Source of the DNA: Trichoplusia ni | Lineage: Eukaryota; Arthropoda; Insecta; Lepidoptera; Noctuidae | Length of the DNA: 64,000 nucleotides | Direction of reading: 5' to 3' | NCBI RefSeq assembly: GCF_003590095.1 | Contig: NW_020799990.1 | Location: 1-64,000, forward strand | Shown here: one piece after another, positions 10,701 through 19,849 of the stretch | How the letters are laid out: every line of letters starts with the position of its first letter | Numbering within the stretch: position 1 is the stretch's first letter | Program-made: the position numbers and the translations under genes | The notes under the pieces: generated by a model | Databases searched by the model: none | What the model saw: only the letters and a program-made list of their open reading frames with translations | What the model was told of the DNA's origin: nothing

Positions 10701-12067
10701 ACATATGGGCGCATGGCAAAAGCGACTAAAAAATTTTGTTTTTTATTAAAAGATATGCTCAAAAGTTCAATAACTAAAGGTGTTTATATCACGATTTGCC
10801 AACCACGGTATGATGTTGATGCACTTGTGCGGCCTAAGTGACCCGTGACTTGAATTTTCAAGATGTTTCTCCGCCCATAGTAACGCCCCTCCCCATCGCT
10901 TGACACAGAAATTGTCTAAAAGTCTTTCTTAGGTTATCAACTACTTTAAACTTATTTTCAACTAAAGATGAACAAGTCTGGCCGCGTCCTGTACTCACGC
11001 TCTCATCGGTGAGGGATGAGTCTGTTTCCTCATAAATAAATGATTTTTGTTATAATTATTTATTTATATCTACAATTATCATATTTCATTTAGATATCGC
11101 ATTTTTTGTGAACCATAATTATAGTATTTTTCCTCAATTGATCTTGAAATTTTGCGCTCAAGGATAAGCTTATGAGATGATTAAAAACGGAACAATTTTT
11201 ACTTTTTAAACCACGGTAATACAAGGAACTGAAAAGAAGTTCTTTTAGTATTTTTTTGTTGTATGTATCATATTCATAACAGTATTTTTGTATTATTTTT
11301 ATTTTTGTGAAGCCTTTTTTATCTTAGTTATTAGAGTGGGAAAAGTCTCAGCACGGTTTGTATCATGACATTCACGAAGTATGGGGTGTTCGTATTGCCC
11401 AATTTTATAGAAGTTGACGGCAACAGGGGCATGCCACATTAAAAACATTCGCACACAATAAATATCGCTAGCGATAGCAGATCATTACAAAATCGCCGAA
11501 GCATCGCAGCCAAGCAGTTTAAACAAATTCCAAGACATCAAGCCATCGATAATGACATCATCTGCATATTACAGTACCAAATATATGTATATTCCCAATG
11601 TCTTAAATTAGGTATATGCAAAGAACTTGTGAACTTTTCCAAACAAAATTATTTCCTTAATAAATTATTACTTTGAGAAAAGTCATTGACCACTCTCACG
11701 TTACGTGACGATATTGCCAGATAAATCGAGTATTTTTTAATAACATAATCATAAAAAAAATGCATATAACAGTCCTGTTGCTTTTCTTTAGGAATATTGC
11801 GTCAAAATAAACTAACCAACCTGACCCGTTGCGGACATCTGCAGTTTAATTTAATTAGGTTAAATAATTTGCATAATAAAATTGAAGGTACTTATTTCCA
11901 CAAAACAATGGCCAACAAACTATAAATGCATGAAAAAGAAACAAGTTGGATGCACTCCGCTGCAAGTTGCACTGCACTGCAAATATGCGAACGCAATGCA
12001 AGATACGAATCCAGTTGTGAAATTAATGAAACTCACCATTTTGTGAATTCCCATTGCTCTCTGCCAT
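4579..12067 (-). CDS. Ldh: L-lactate dehydrogenase (LDH-A), intact, seven exons
   Basis: NAD-dependent L-lactate dehydrogenase, the cytosolic enzyme that interconverts pyruvate and lactate and regenerates NAD+ in glycolysis. Coding exons, in transcript order: 12067-12037, 10361-10234, 7141-7024, 6438-6314, 5852-5630, 5307-5066, 4743-4579. All junctions are GT-AG and all phases agree, giving 343 residues (typical LDH is about 332). Visible features are the Rossmann motif GVGQVG (38-43), the substrate loop GVRQREGESR with Gln111 and Arg117, Asn149 in ASNPVDI, Asp177 and Arg180 in DSARFRYL, the catalytic His204 in GEHGDSS, and Thr259 in GYTSWAIG. The Gln in the loop marks LDH rather than malate dehydrogenase, which has Arg there. 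The start at 12067 is chosen because a TATA box and an arthropod initiator lie just upstream. An ATG at 10356 in exon 2 could give a shorter form, and other 5' ends are possible. A tandem paralogue lies upstream. Confidence 0.95.
5066..5307 (-). CDS. Ldh: LDH-A exon 6
   Basis: This exon is 242 bases, enters in phase 1 and leaves in phase 0, with donor AAG|GTACTA. It encodes VPVWSGVNIAGV through the KGYTSWAIGL segment that carries the conserved substrate-contact Thr. Confidence 0.95.
5630..5852 (-). CDS. Ldh: LDH-A exon 5 (catalytic His exon)
   Basis: This exon is 223 bases, enters in phase 0 and leaves in phase 1, with donor G|GTGAGG. It encodes the IIASNPVDIL motif, the DSARFRYLL motif with the Asp and Arg of the active site, and the catalytic His in IIGEHGDSS. 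Confidence 0.95.
6314..6438 (-). CDS. Ldh: LDH-A exon 4 (substrate-specificity loop)
   Basis: This exon is 125 bases, enters in phase 1 and leaves in phase 0. It encodes ICVVTAGVRQREGESRLDL, the mobile loop that closes over pyruvate, with the specificity Gln and the transition-state Arg both present. Confidence 0.95.
7024..7141 (-). CDS. Ldh: LDH-A exon 3
   Basis: This exon is 118 bases, with acceptor CTACAG and donor CAG|GTAAGG. It encodes GVTNNIAMVDVMADKLKGEL and the MDLQHGSAF segment, including the Asp that contacts the adenosine ribose of NAD. Confidence 0.95.
8000..9378. other. Ldh: LDH-A intron 2, unremarkable part
   Basis: The intron between exons 2 and 3 runs from 10233 down to 7142. 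Apart from the SINE fragments at 9379-9560 I see AT-rich sequence without convincing exons or terminal repeats. Confidence 0.4.
9379..9560. repeat. Composite SINE: two fragments in opposite orientation
   Basis: The left part (about 9379-9460) is the reverse complement of the tail of the tRNA-derived SINE seen at 37312 (GGAATTTAAT, then GTGTCGCGAG and CACAAACATACAAATCAC). The right part (about 9515-9560) reads in plus orientation as the tRNA B-box region (GTCGCGGGTTTGATCCTCGG, then ACAAGCA). The two were probably joined by rearrangement or nested insertion. Confidence 0.55.
10234..10361 (-). CDS. Ldh: LDH-A exon 2 (Rossmann motif)
   Basis: The acceptor TTCTAG lies above 10361, and donor CAG|GTAACT follows 10234. 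The exon starts GCAAG then ATG, so it can be entered in phase 1 from the exon at 12067, or its own ATG (10356-10354) can be the start after a non-coding first exon. It encodes MATIEKLF, then VTVVGVGQVGMAAVFSMITQ. Confidence 0.93.
10357..10455 (-). CDS. Ldh: Possible alternative N-terminal extension of LDH-A
   Basis: The frame of LDH-A exon 2 stays open upstream through its splice acceptor to an ATG at 10455-10453 in a good initiation context (CACCATGG). This would add 33 residues, MGPLVQSFLKNNIKSAKQC and 14 more, ahead of MATIEKLF. The stretch just upstream is unusually GC-rich and could be a third promoter. The first 19 residues are basic and Ser/Asn-rich with no acidic residue, which is compatible with a mitochondrial presequence, although that is inference. 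It could equally be 5' untranslated or purely intronic sequence. Confidence 0.35.
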
Positions 12068-12199
12068 CTTGTTAAATTATTTATTCAACTTTTATAAACT
12101 CGGGATAAAGTCCGGAATTATTTCAATTAGCGTAAGAATTATCGAAAGTTTTTTGTCGACTCACACGCGTGCTTGCTTTGACAGTGTCAAGGACTGACT
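12037..12199 (-). CDS. Ldh: LDH-A exon 1 (first coding exon with 5' UTR)
   Basis: The coding part is 12067-12037, ATG encoding MAESNGNSQN plus one base, then donor G|GTGAGT. Spliced to exon 2 it continues as ...QNGKMATIEKLF in frame. The 5' untranslated part runs from a predicted initiator A at 12199, 32 bases after the start of a TATA box. Confidence 0.8.
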
Positions 12200-12231
12200 G
12201 AGTGAAGGACTTGAGGCGTGATGCTTATATA
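12199..12231 (-). promoter_or_regulatory. Ldh: LDH-A core promoter: TATA box plus TCAGT initiator
   Basis: On the minus strand TATATAAG occupies 12231-12224. An arthropod initiator TCAGT has its A at 12199, 32 bases downstream of the first T, which is textbook spacing. The sequence leads directly into exon 1. Confidence 0.8.
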
Positions 12232-13288
12232 GTGAACGGCGACTGAATGGCCGCGCGCGCAACAGCTCATTCACAAACAAATGCGTAACCGGATTGCAGC
12301 CGGGCCACCCAATAATTATGACTGTAGCCGATAGCGCAGTGTTATAAAAGTAAACGTGCGAAGGGACGGGTTGCAGTTGGAATCCCGCTTGAGACAAATA
12401 CTAAATTTGAGTGCCTCGCAAGTTAATTGTCGGTTAAGAATTTTGGGATACACAGATGTGAAAACTAAGTTCAAATTATGAAATCACTTTTTATTTTTTT
12501 TCTTTGACAATTTCGATCAGTCATTGTTTATTTTTTTTCAGAAGACTAAATACTTCGGATTGGAACTTTCGCATCATATTCAATTCCAAGAATATCACAT
12601 TATGACAATAAACAATTATGATTAGTTTTTCGGCCCGCCTAACTATTGAAATGTTCTCGTCTCGGAGTTCCGAATAAAAATTACTGCTTTATTATTGTCA
12701 AGGACAGTAAAATGTTAGAAAAAAGGTCGCAGGACCAATCGACCTCTTTGACCTCACTTCGCGAAACTACCAAAATGAAGGTTCATTGACAGGCGGGAGA
12801 AGCGTATCAAGTCTAACCTAAATATAATGTTGGTGCTCTTAAATTAAAAGCTGCAAGAACTTTAATCGCATTCAGTATACAGGCAAACATTTTACAATAC
12901 TTTGGCATAAATAAGTGGATGTAAATTACAAACTTAATCAGACAATAAACGAATATTTCAGTAGATATTTACTGAAAAGCCAATTAATTTTAGTTGCAAA
13001 AAATTTACAATGATAATGCTAACACAGTGAAACGTACCTTTCAAGTGAAGAACACTTATAAACTGATAAAATATAATTGTAAATAACACAATATATTGTT
13101 ACTAACACTAACTATATATGCCTAAAAAGTAATAAAGTCTTATCATAGGCCGGTCAAGGACAGATATGAAAACTTTATCGAATCACATAAGACAAACCAG
13201 TTAGAACAGGCGCGTTAAACTTAAAAAGTGTGAGGGAAAGGTTTCAAAAAGTTAGAATACGTTTTGGAAGTTCAAATAGAGTACTTAC

Positions 13289-13500
13289 AGTACTAACAGT
13301 GTACAGGTGTTTGTTGTCGTGTGTTCAGTCACGTAGTTTGGGAGTTGTTGCCAGGTGATGGTGTGTGGTGGTCGTGCACGTACTCGCCTCACTCCGGACT
13401 CGCCGGTCCCACTCGCGTCGCGTTCGAGGCACGCTCAAGGTGACCTTGGACCGTCCGTTTTGGGAGCCACGCCATCGCGCATGCCCCACATCGCGGTCAC
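13289..13500 (-). promoter_or_regulatory. Candidate alternative non-coding first exon and promoter of LDH-A
   Basis: This is a GC-rich island in AT-rich surroundings that ends, on the minus strand, with a strong donor (CT|GTAAGTAC after 13289). A TATAATG-like sequence lies at about 13510. Short upstream ATG frames close quickly, as expected of a leader. Splicing from here to 10361 would start translation at MATIEKLF. It also contains a nuclear-receptor-like palindrome. No homology supports it, so it remains a structural guess. Confidence 0.35.
13436..13449 (-). promoter_or_regulatory. Nuclear-receptor-type palindrome (FTZ-F1/ERR-like)
   Basis: CAAGGTGACCTTG at 13436-13448 is an inverted repeat of CAAGGT around one G. 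The minus strand reads CCAAGGTCA, matching the monomeric FTZ-F1/SF-1 consensus YCAAGGYCA and one base away from the ERR site TCAAGGTCA. Drosophila Ldh is a known ERR target, so the position upstream of LDH-A is suggestive. Confidence 0.35.
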
Positions 13501-14018
13501 ACCATTATACTTCATAAATCAAACTCATAAGAACGCTTTTACAACGCACAAATTGGGCACAGGACCATAATCAACGCAACTGTTTATTTGTCACATACGA
13601 TTTCCAGTTTTTAGCACTTCGTCATAAGATTCTAGTTCGAGTAATACTCTTGTTGCTATCTAGAATCTAGATTATAATGACCTATAATAATACAGTCGTA
13701 TTTTTTGGCAGCGAGTTCAGTAAACTACAAAAGTCACTGATTACATTAATTTTCCTTCAGTACTTGATGGTTTGTTTGAAAACACAAAAAAATGCTGTTA
13801 CAAAGTAATTAATTGCTTTGAAGACCAAGAATAAACACAACAACTGCAAGCAGTCTTTCAAATAACATCCAGTTTGATTTTAAGAGCAGCTTATGAACGC
13901 CGCATACTTAGTCACTTTCATATTTAAGAAAAACCCTAAATATTGTACCTATTATTAAACCTCAAATAATAATAAGTATCTACATAAATAAAATCCGTTA
14001 TAAAACAGCAATAACACA

Positions 14019-14024
14019 TTTAAT
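14019..14024 (-). terminator. Candidate poly(A) signal of LDH-B
   Basis: ATTAAA on the minus strand lies about 150 bases beyond the LDH-B stop codon. It is the nearest common variant signal I found. Confidence 0.3.
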
Positions 14025-14172
14025 TCAAATACCTTACAATAAACATAATACACACAAAACATGTCGAAATAAACGAAATAGTACTAAATTTAAAGTAATT
14101 TTATAAACGTTTTTAGTAAATAGTACTACCTATAGTGACTAATCACAGAGATACCACTTAAAAACACAACAA

Positions 14173-14346
14173 TTAGGTCATAAGTTTGCTGGCAAACTCT
14201 TGCATTTGCGCAACGTTCTCAGCACACCTGCGTAGTTGCAGGGCTTCCACCTCAGTGAGAGTTTGACGGACAATGTCAGTGACTCCTGATCGACCTATAA
14301 CGCAGGGCAGGGATAGAAACACATCTTCCCTAATCGAGTGCTCACC
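14173..14346 (-). CDS. LDH-B exon 7 (C-terminus, stop TAA)
   Basis: This exon encodes 57 residues starting GEHSIREDVFLSLPCVIG and ending KLMT, then TAA. It is three residues longer than in LDH-A. Acceptor CAG lies above 14346. Confidence 0.9.
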   Translation of the reverse strand, partial: GEHSIREDVFLSLPCVIGRSGVTDIVRQTLTEVEALQLRRCAENVAQMQEFASKLMT

Positions 14347-16681
14347 CTGAAACCAAACAAACGATTTTTTTTCAGAAACCTATTCACATTATGCCAAACA
14401 CGTCACAGAATTCTACAATAAATCCTGTTTGGTACAACGTCTAACCTTAACATGAGTCGAAACAGGAATAACAGTATTCTTATTCGTAAATATTGCGCGG
14501 CATAAGTCAGAGACCGCAAGAGCGACAGCCCAACTTGAGTTTCCCTTCAGCTGTCGCACTTTATCTGCAGACTTCATCACCTCCTCGTGCACCTCCGACC
14601 AGGACTCGGGGTCTCTCTCCGTACCAATTTGAGGGTTTATGTCCTTGAGGCGCACGCCAGCTATGTTCACGCTAGACCACACTGGAACTGTTGACATAAA
14701 AGTAGTTTGCAATTTATTGTCAATCTTACTTTTTTTATAAATAAAGCGGGCGAAATTGTAGCATACGACCATCATCAATGGCAAAGGCAAAAATATATTT
14801 AACCATTTGTGTTAATCTTTGCCCCAGCTGTGTTTTCGATGAACATTATTGCAGCAAAAAGAATCAATCGGACTCAGAGTTTTATACTAAGTGCAGTCTT
14901 ACCGCTTCTCTGTCCTTGCTGTCCAATAACAAAGCCATGGCAATGTTCTGGTGATATGCCCAGCTTGTCGGACAGCAGGTACCGGAACCGTGCCGTGTCC
15001 AGCATCGTCCCGGTGCCTATCACCTTGTGCTTCGGCACCCCGCTCAGCTTCCACGTCGTGTAGCTCAGAATGTCCACGGGGTCGCTTGCAATTATGTATA
15101 TTGCGTTCGGACTGTGCCTCATTAGCTGTTTGGTAGGAAGGTTCAGTTCCTTTCATATTTGTATGTTTAATAGCCATGACAAAATGTTATAAATAATTTT
15201 ATGATAAATTTTATCTATTCAGTCATAAAATCTACAATCTACAATAGCTTTTTCCAATAACGATAGGTGTAAATCTTTTATTGTACATTTATGTCAACAA
15301 ATATCAGAAAGAAATGGGAAAAAAACTGTTATCATCGTCGGATACTAACTCGTCAATAGACTAGTTATGTTTTGGTCGATGCGACGTATTAAGTCTCTAA
15401 AGGCGATTGTATCTCGGTACCTACTACGGAGACTAGAACTGTGGATGATTGGGGTTTGATTACGAAGGGTCTTACCGATGGCACGATCGCCCGGATTATC
15501 CCAGCATTCCGAGCGACGTACTCCGACTCGTCTTCGTCCCTGCCTTTAAAAGTACCGGTGGTGACCACGCAAACTTTCGATTCTCGCGTAGCGGCTGGAT
15601 CTGTACCAATAGCAATAACAACATAACAAAAATTGAGACGGATAGATTAGATATTTCACACTTTAAAAGTAAAATTTGTTAATGAATATTAAGTATTTTC
15701 AAGTCCCTCTGACAAATTCAAAGCTACTGAGTTATACCATCAACTCGACGAAAAGCAGATCCCACAGGTAAGAGACTGAACTAACTTTTAAATATAGTTC
15801 ATAGGTACTAACCTTTGCTGGCGGTGATGCAGGGATTGTTCAGGAACACTGAGCTATATTGGAGGTCCAAGTGCTCTCCTTTCAACACCTCTTCATTTAA
15901 ATCAATCATACAGACGTTATCAGTCACATTCTGAATGAAACATTAAAATAATATATTATCTATAATTATCCTTTTTTTTATTCGTTTATTTTAATATTTC
16001 TTCTTCGAGCGGTGCTTCTCTAACTAGTAGGTTAGGTTAGGTCAGTTTGTTGTAGTTTAAATCTAGTCTTTCATAGTTCTTTGTGAATCATTTTTATCAT
16101 TTTTTATAAAACTGAATATGACAAAGATATCGATATTAGCATGATGGACGTAAAAATCGTATTAAATGGGATCGATATAATAGTACCGTTGAATCAACGA
16201 GTAACTGCAGTTATAGCTTAGAGGTTATGACTGTAAGACGCAATATCAAAATGAGGTGGTAAAGTGGTGTGAGATCGGGCCTCAGCCCGCACCAGTGCGT
16301 TTTCGCATTCATAAGCCTATGACAAAGTAATTATCACTTGCTGTAAACGATGAAGAAAAACATCGTGGGAATACCGAACCGGAAAACGTGCAACTGTGTT
16401 AAGGGACTACAGGTGGCTTTGACTTTAAATAGATCAATCATACGAAAAAAATATGGTTGAACGTGTTACCTGAGTGAGTAGAGCGAACACAGTAGCAATG
16501 CCAATATCATCAAGACCTATAACACTGACTTTGTTGTTTCCTGCCAAAGATTTAGCCCCAACGCTGTTCAGTATCTTGCCTATAGTAGTGAACTGCTTGC
16601 AAGGACGACTCTTCCTAACATCCTCGTCATCAGGTGGATCGTCTTCGGCTTTTGAATAAGCCCTATTTATAGATTTCACGT
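14173..16681 (-). CDS. LDH-B, lactate dehydrogenase paralogue, probable pseudoenzyme
   Basis: A tandem paralogue of LDH-A with the same intron positions, phases and internal exon lengths. Exons: 16681-16470, 15930-15813, 15600-15476, 15125-14903, 14687-14446, 14346-14173. All sites are GT-AG and no frame is broken, so it is not an ordinary pseudogene. Key LDH residues are changed: the Rossmann glycine motif reads GLDDIG; the substrate loop reads TGTFKGRDEDESE with Lys for the specificity Gln and Glu for Arg109; ASNPVDI became ASDPVDI; the catalytic His195 is Gln (GQQGQRS for GEHGDSS); Thr246 is Ser. Asp168 and Arg171 (DTARFRYLL) remain. Oxidoreductase activity is therefore unlikely. The fold seems preserved, so a structural or regulatory role, perhaps by pairing with LDH-A, is possible. 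The first exon is not in this block because the 16681 exon begins at an acceptor in phase 1; see the candidate at 22451-22427. Confidence 0.88.
14446..14687 (-). CDS. LDH-B exon 6
   Basis: This exon is 242 bases, identical in length and phase to LDH-A exon 6, with donor AAG|GTTAGA. It encodes VPVWSSVNIAGVRLKDI through KGNSSWAVALAV, where Ser (codon 14538-14536) replaces the conserved Thr. Confidence 0.9.
14903..15125 (-). CDS. LDH-B exon 5, catalytic His replaced by Gln
   Basis: This exon is 223 bases, as in LDH-A. DTARFRYLL keeps Asp and Arg. Codon 14918-14916 is CAA (Gln) where LDH-A has CAC (His). Neighbours are changed too (GEHGDSS to GQQGQRS). Codon 15083-15081 is GAC (Asp) in place of Asn in the NPVD motif. 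Confidence 0.92.
15476..15600 (-). CDS. LDH-B exon 4, degenerate substrate loop
   Basis: This exon is 125 bases, as in LDH-A. KVCVVTTGTFKGRDEDESE replaces the LDH loop. Aligned without gaps, the specificity Gln is Lys (codon 15547-15545) and the essential Arg is Glu (codon 15529-15527), so the loop charge is reversed. Confidence 0.9.
15813..15930 (-). CDS. LDH-B exon 3
   Basis: This exon is 118 bases, as in LDH-A, with donor AAAG|GTTAGT. It encodes NVTDNVCMIDLNEEVLKGEH and the LDLQYSS segment, and keeps the Asp after the second Rossmann strand. Confidence 0.9.
16270..16405 (+). repeat. Dispersed repeat in LDH-B intron
   Basis: The string GTAAACGATGAAGAAAAACA followed by CGTGGGAATACC resembles a repeat common in lepidopteran genomes that carries a TGAAGGAAAACATCGTGAGG core. 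I cannot assign the class. Confidence 0.4.
16470..16681 (-). CDS. LDH-B exon 2, altered Rossmann motif
   Basis: Acceptor TTTCCAG lies above 16681. The exon is entered in phase 1, exactly as LDH-A exon 2, and has donor CAG|GTAACA. It encodes an acidic extension (AEDDPPDDEDVRKSRPC) then KVSVIGLDDIGIATVFALLT. The middle Gly of GxGxxG is Asp (codon 16511-16509). Confidence 0.88.
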
Positions 16682-17199
16682 CTGGAAACACAAGTCTTCT
16701 TTAAACCTTAAATAGAAGCTTACTAAGGAGGGTCCTCATTGTCTGCCTCTACATTGTATTGCGAATAATACATCAAAGTAGGTATCTATTATTCGTTATT
16801 TTTATTCAAACTAAGTTTACCCCCGTTACTCTTTTCAACAAAATTTGTTAAATCTTGTAAATTAAATTAAAAAACGGGAAAATTCTTGTTTATTTTAGTT
16901 GACACAAATCTGGAGCAGATTCCAGCCTGTTATTCGAAGATTGTTCTTAATCTCATTTCAGTTTGACTTAAGGAGGTTGTAAAATTAAAAATATAATACT
17001 TGTCCTGAATGCCAGAAACAGCAGCGACTCATAATAAAAAGGGAAAATTATGCTGAGTAAGTAACCGGGAAGTGCATCAAATTTAACTCGGATTGTTTGA
17101 TACTAGACAAAGGGACAGGTGAAAAAAGCTCTTAAGCGCAAATTCTTTGAAACTAAGGAGGACCTATTCGTACTTATTAAAACATTTTTAATTATACTT

Positions 17200-18880
17200 A
17201 CAAGGAAGTAAAATGCCATTATATACGCAAGAGGCATTTAAGAACAGATTCTTTTTCATACCGATGGATAGATGCGGCAATCTTGTGAAATTCTGAAGAA
17301 TCATGTCTGAATATAAATAAAACGTTGATAATAAATGAGCAAATAAAGATATTTGATTTGATTGATTTTAAAATGTGTGCACTATTTGACGGCTGATAGA
17401 ACGTATCAAAGCTTTTGGCTGTCAATACAGATGGTTATATTGGTCTATGATTTAGCAGCCAATATGAAAATGATCGCGGATGCTTTCTTTAAATAACAAA
17501 GTAGGTGGGTATTAAATTAATTGTTTCAAAAGTCGATGTAACGCTGGTATTTCATAAAATGTATATGTCATTAGTATCTACTTACAACTCTAAAACTGAC
17601 CAAGACTTAGACTTCAGATCAAATATTTTTTATCAAAATTATAAAAAAAAAGCCGTTCATGGGCAAATACATCAACGTTTACTAGCGCCAGCTTACGAAT
17701 TGTCTGTAAGTAAGATGTGTCCTTGGGACAAAGAAATGAGTAGGTAGGTACGCTGAGTACGCCTTCAAGTGCCCTTGACTGTGGAAATGATATTATCCTT
17801 GGACTGTCCTTGTTGATTTTACGATGGCTAGACTAAGGGAGCCCTTTAAATACGAGTAGCAAATTTGGATGGGATTACTGCGAGATCAGATTAGATTAAG
17901 TGGAATAAATAAAATAATTTTGAAGGTCCATAAATTTTTATGTAAATAAAATATAACTTATACTTTTGCGGAATGTTAAATGCAAAAAAAAGTAAAATAA
18001 TTAATGATTTTCAAACAGAACGTATATCATTTATAAAATTAAGCAAGTGCTCTCATAGGAATATAGAAAACAGTCTTAGTCTGTGATGATTCTAAGACAG
18101 TCGTTGCTGTAGAAAGTTCGTGCAATTGCTAATTTTAAAGATTGCACCAACAATACGAATTAATGTCAGAGAATTGCTAAAAATATCGAATTATTTCGTT
18201 TACTCACTACTGTTCACTCTGAGTCATAGGTTCATGGCTGGCTAAAGAGACTCAGTGCATTAAAAAACCGTTCAAGTAAGATTCGGGCTAGGCTATTAAA
18301 GGCGGGATTAGGCTAAAGAAATACAAATACCTACATAGGTTGGGTGAAAAAGACATTTCACCCAACAAAATTATGACCTTTCCATGCGTCGCTTCACCAC
18401 GATTTTTATGGTAAATAAATATTCATTAACTAACCAAAAGTGATATGGAAGGCACTAACATTTTGAGAAACTTATAAGATTTAAAATAGAACCGGAATTT
18501 TATGGCACTACATATCCTGTTTTCCTTATTTGTGTAATAAATTTCATAAGAAATTAGTCAGAAGCGTCATTCGTTGTCTTGCGTAAACTGTACGCATATT
18601 ACATTCGGCGAGGCAGACTCTGTGTAGACGATAGATATCACGTATACATTTCATAGGAACCGGTTTACTAAGCGCACGCGACTATGAGTCATACCGCTAA
18701 TAATAACAAAACGACTATATAGTAAATGTGTAGATAAAACGCTACATTTCAAGTGCAGCTGTAAATTGTGAAGTTTATTCTATTGTTTTAGGTACTTAAA
18801 AAGCCTTTTTATACATACACATTAAATTAATAAACCGCTGAGTATAACGAATAATATTTCAGAGATGCTTTCTTTTTTAA
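17200..18880. other. AT-rich interval without recognised gene
   Basis: This would be intron 1 of LDH-B if the distant first exon is right. The minus-strand piece ATGGCATTTTAC ending at a GTAAGT near 17197 is a possible small exon but is in the wrong phase for LDH-B. I saw no conserved coding segment. Confidence 0.35.
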
Positions 18881-18884
18881 AGAC

Positions 18885-19014
18885 GGCCCCTCGCACTACG
18901 GAATTTAATCCTTGTATCGCGCGGGGTTTCACAAACATTCAAATCACATGCACAAATACACCCAGACTCAGAACAAGCATTTGTGGATCACCCAAATATC
19001 CTAAGCGTGGCCAG
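18885..19014 (-). repeat. Truncated tRNA-derived SINE
   Basis: This is the reverse complement of the SINE tail at 37380-37515 (ACGGAATTTAATCCTTGT, then CACAAACATTCAAATCACAT, then AGACTCAGAACAAGCATTTG). The tRNA-like head is missing. Confidence 0.65.
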
Positions 19015-19610
19015 ATGTAATGTTTATTGTGGATTTACATTTACATTTATTTTGTTGTTAGGGTAACTAGGCTGGGCAGCCAAATAGGTAGCGTCCACTA
19101 CCAAGTAGGTAGTGGATGCCTTGCGGACAAGGGTCTAGGGATACGGTAGGGATAAGGGCCATGTCACCACCTTCAGATTAGTTGTGAAAGAGACACGGTC
19201 AACTACAGATGATCAGTGTCTTTTTAAACAAAGCCGACAATGATTCTTTCATGAGTCCATGGTGGGTTACTGGAACCTTACTGGAACTGCCGGTTAAAAT
19301 GATCGTTTAATTAATTAGATGTTGAAATCAGCTATAAATCAATGAGATCTACCCAAAGATATCGGTTTCTAAATAACAAAAGACTTTCCGATGCGACGAA
19401 CCGCTTCGCTTCGTCATCGATGTGCCATGCACTTTTGATTTTAATTAGTTTAATTATTGTGCTCATAGATAATATCATTATAGTTGTAAATTTGGTCGTT
19501 TTTGCTGTAGTTGCATCTTGTATAAACCCACGCGCTTATAAAATATTTGTACTTGTAAAATCTTAAAATACTCTCATTTCACTCAAAATTGCAGCAGACA
19601 GAAACTATTT

Positions 19611-19643
19611 TATCGATTATCGATAGTTTAAGCTTATCGATAA
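19611..19643. promoter_or_regulatory. Cluster of DREF-like TATCGATA sites
   Basis: Two perfect TATCGATA octamers (19618-19625 and 19635-19642) and one near match (19611-19618) lie in 33 bases, and a third perfect octamer is at 20038-20045. In flies this octamer binds DREF at housekeeping promoters. No gene start is evident next to it. Confidence 0.4.
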
Positions 19644-19771
19644 AATCCGGATAAGATAAAAACATAATCCACGCAAGTTCAATAACAATATGCAAAGAAA
19701 GGTTTGGACTTAAACCTTTTTTGCAGGTTTTTTAACACATAAACTCTATTTATACCAACCTTGTTGGTGGC

Positions 19772-19804
19772 GTTCGACAATAAAGTTTTCATTTATTGTC
19801 GAAC
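19772..19804. repeat. Perfect 13-bp inverted repeat (hairpin)
   Basis: GTTCGACAATAAA at 19772-19784 is followed by a 7-base loop and its exact reverse complement at 19792-19804. It could be the tip of a small MITE or a hairpin RNA. No larger terminal repeats were found. Confidence 0.6.
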
Positions 19805-19849
19805 TTGATTTGACATTGACATTCTGTTTTTATACATTGCACGAAGCCC

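Noticed and set aside
14899..15177. Second minus-strand frame over LDH-B exon 5
   Set aside because: Out-of-frame shadow of the real exon, whose splice sites and homology fix the correct frame.
17197..17216. ATG exon ending at a good GTAAGT donor as first exon of LDH-B
   Set aside because: It ends in phase 0, whereas LDH-B exon 2 must be entered in phase 1.
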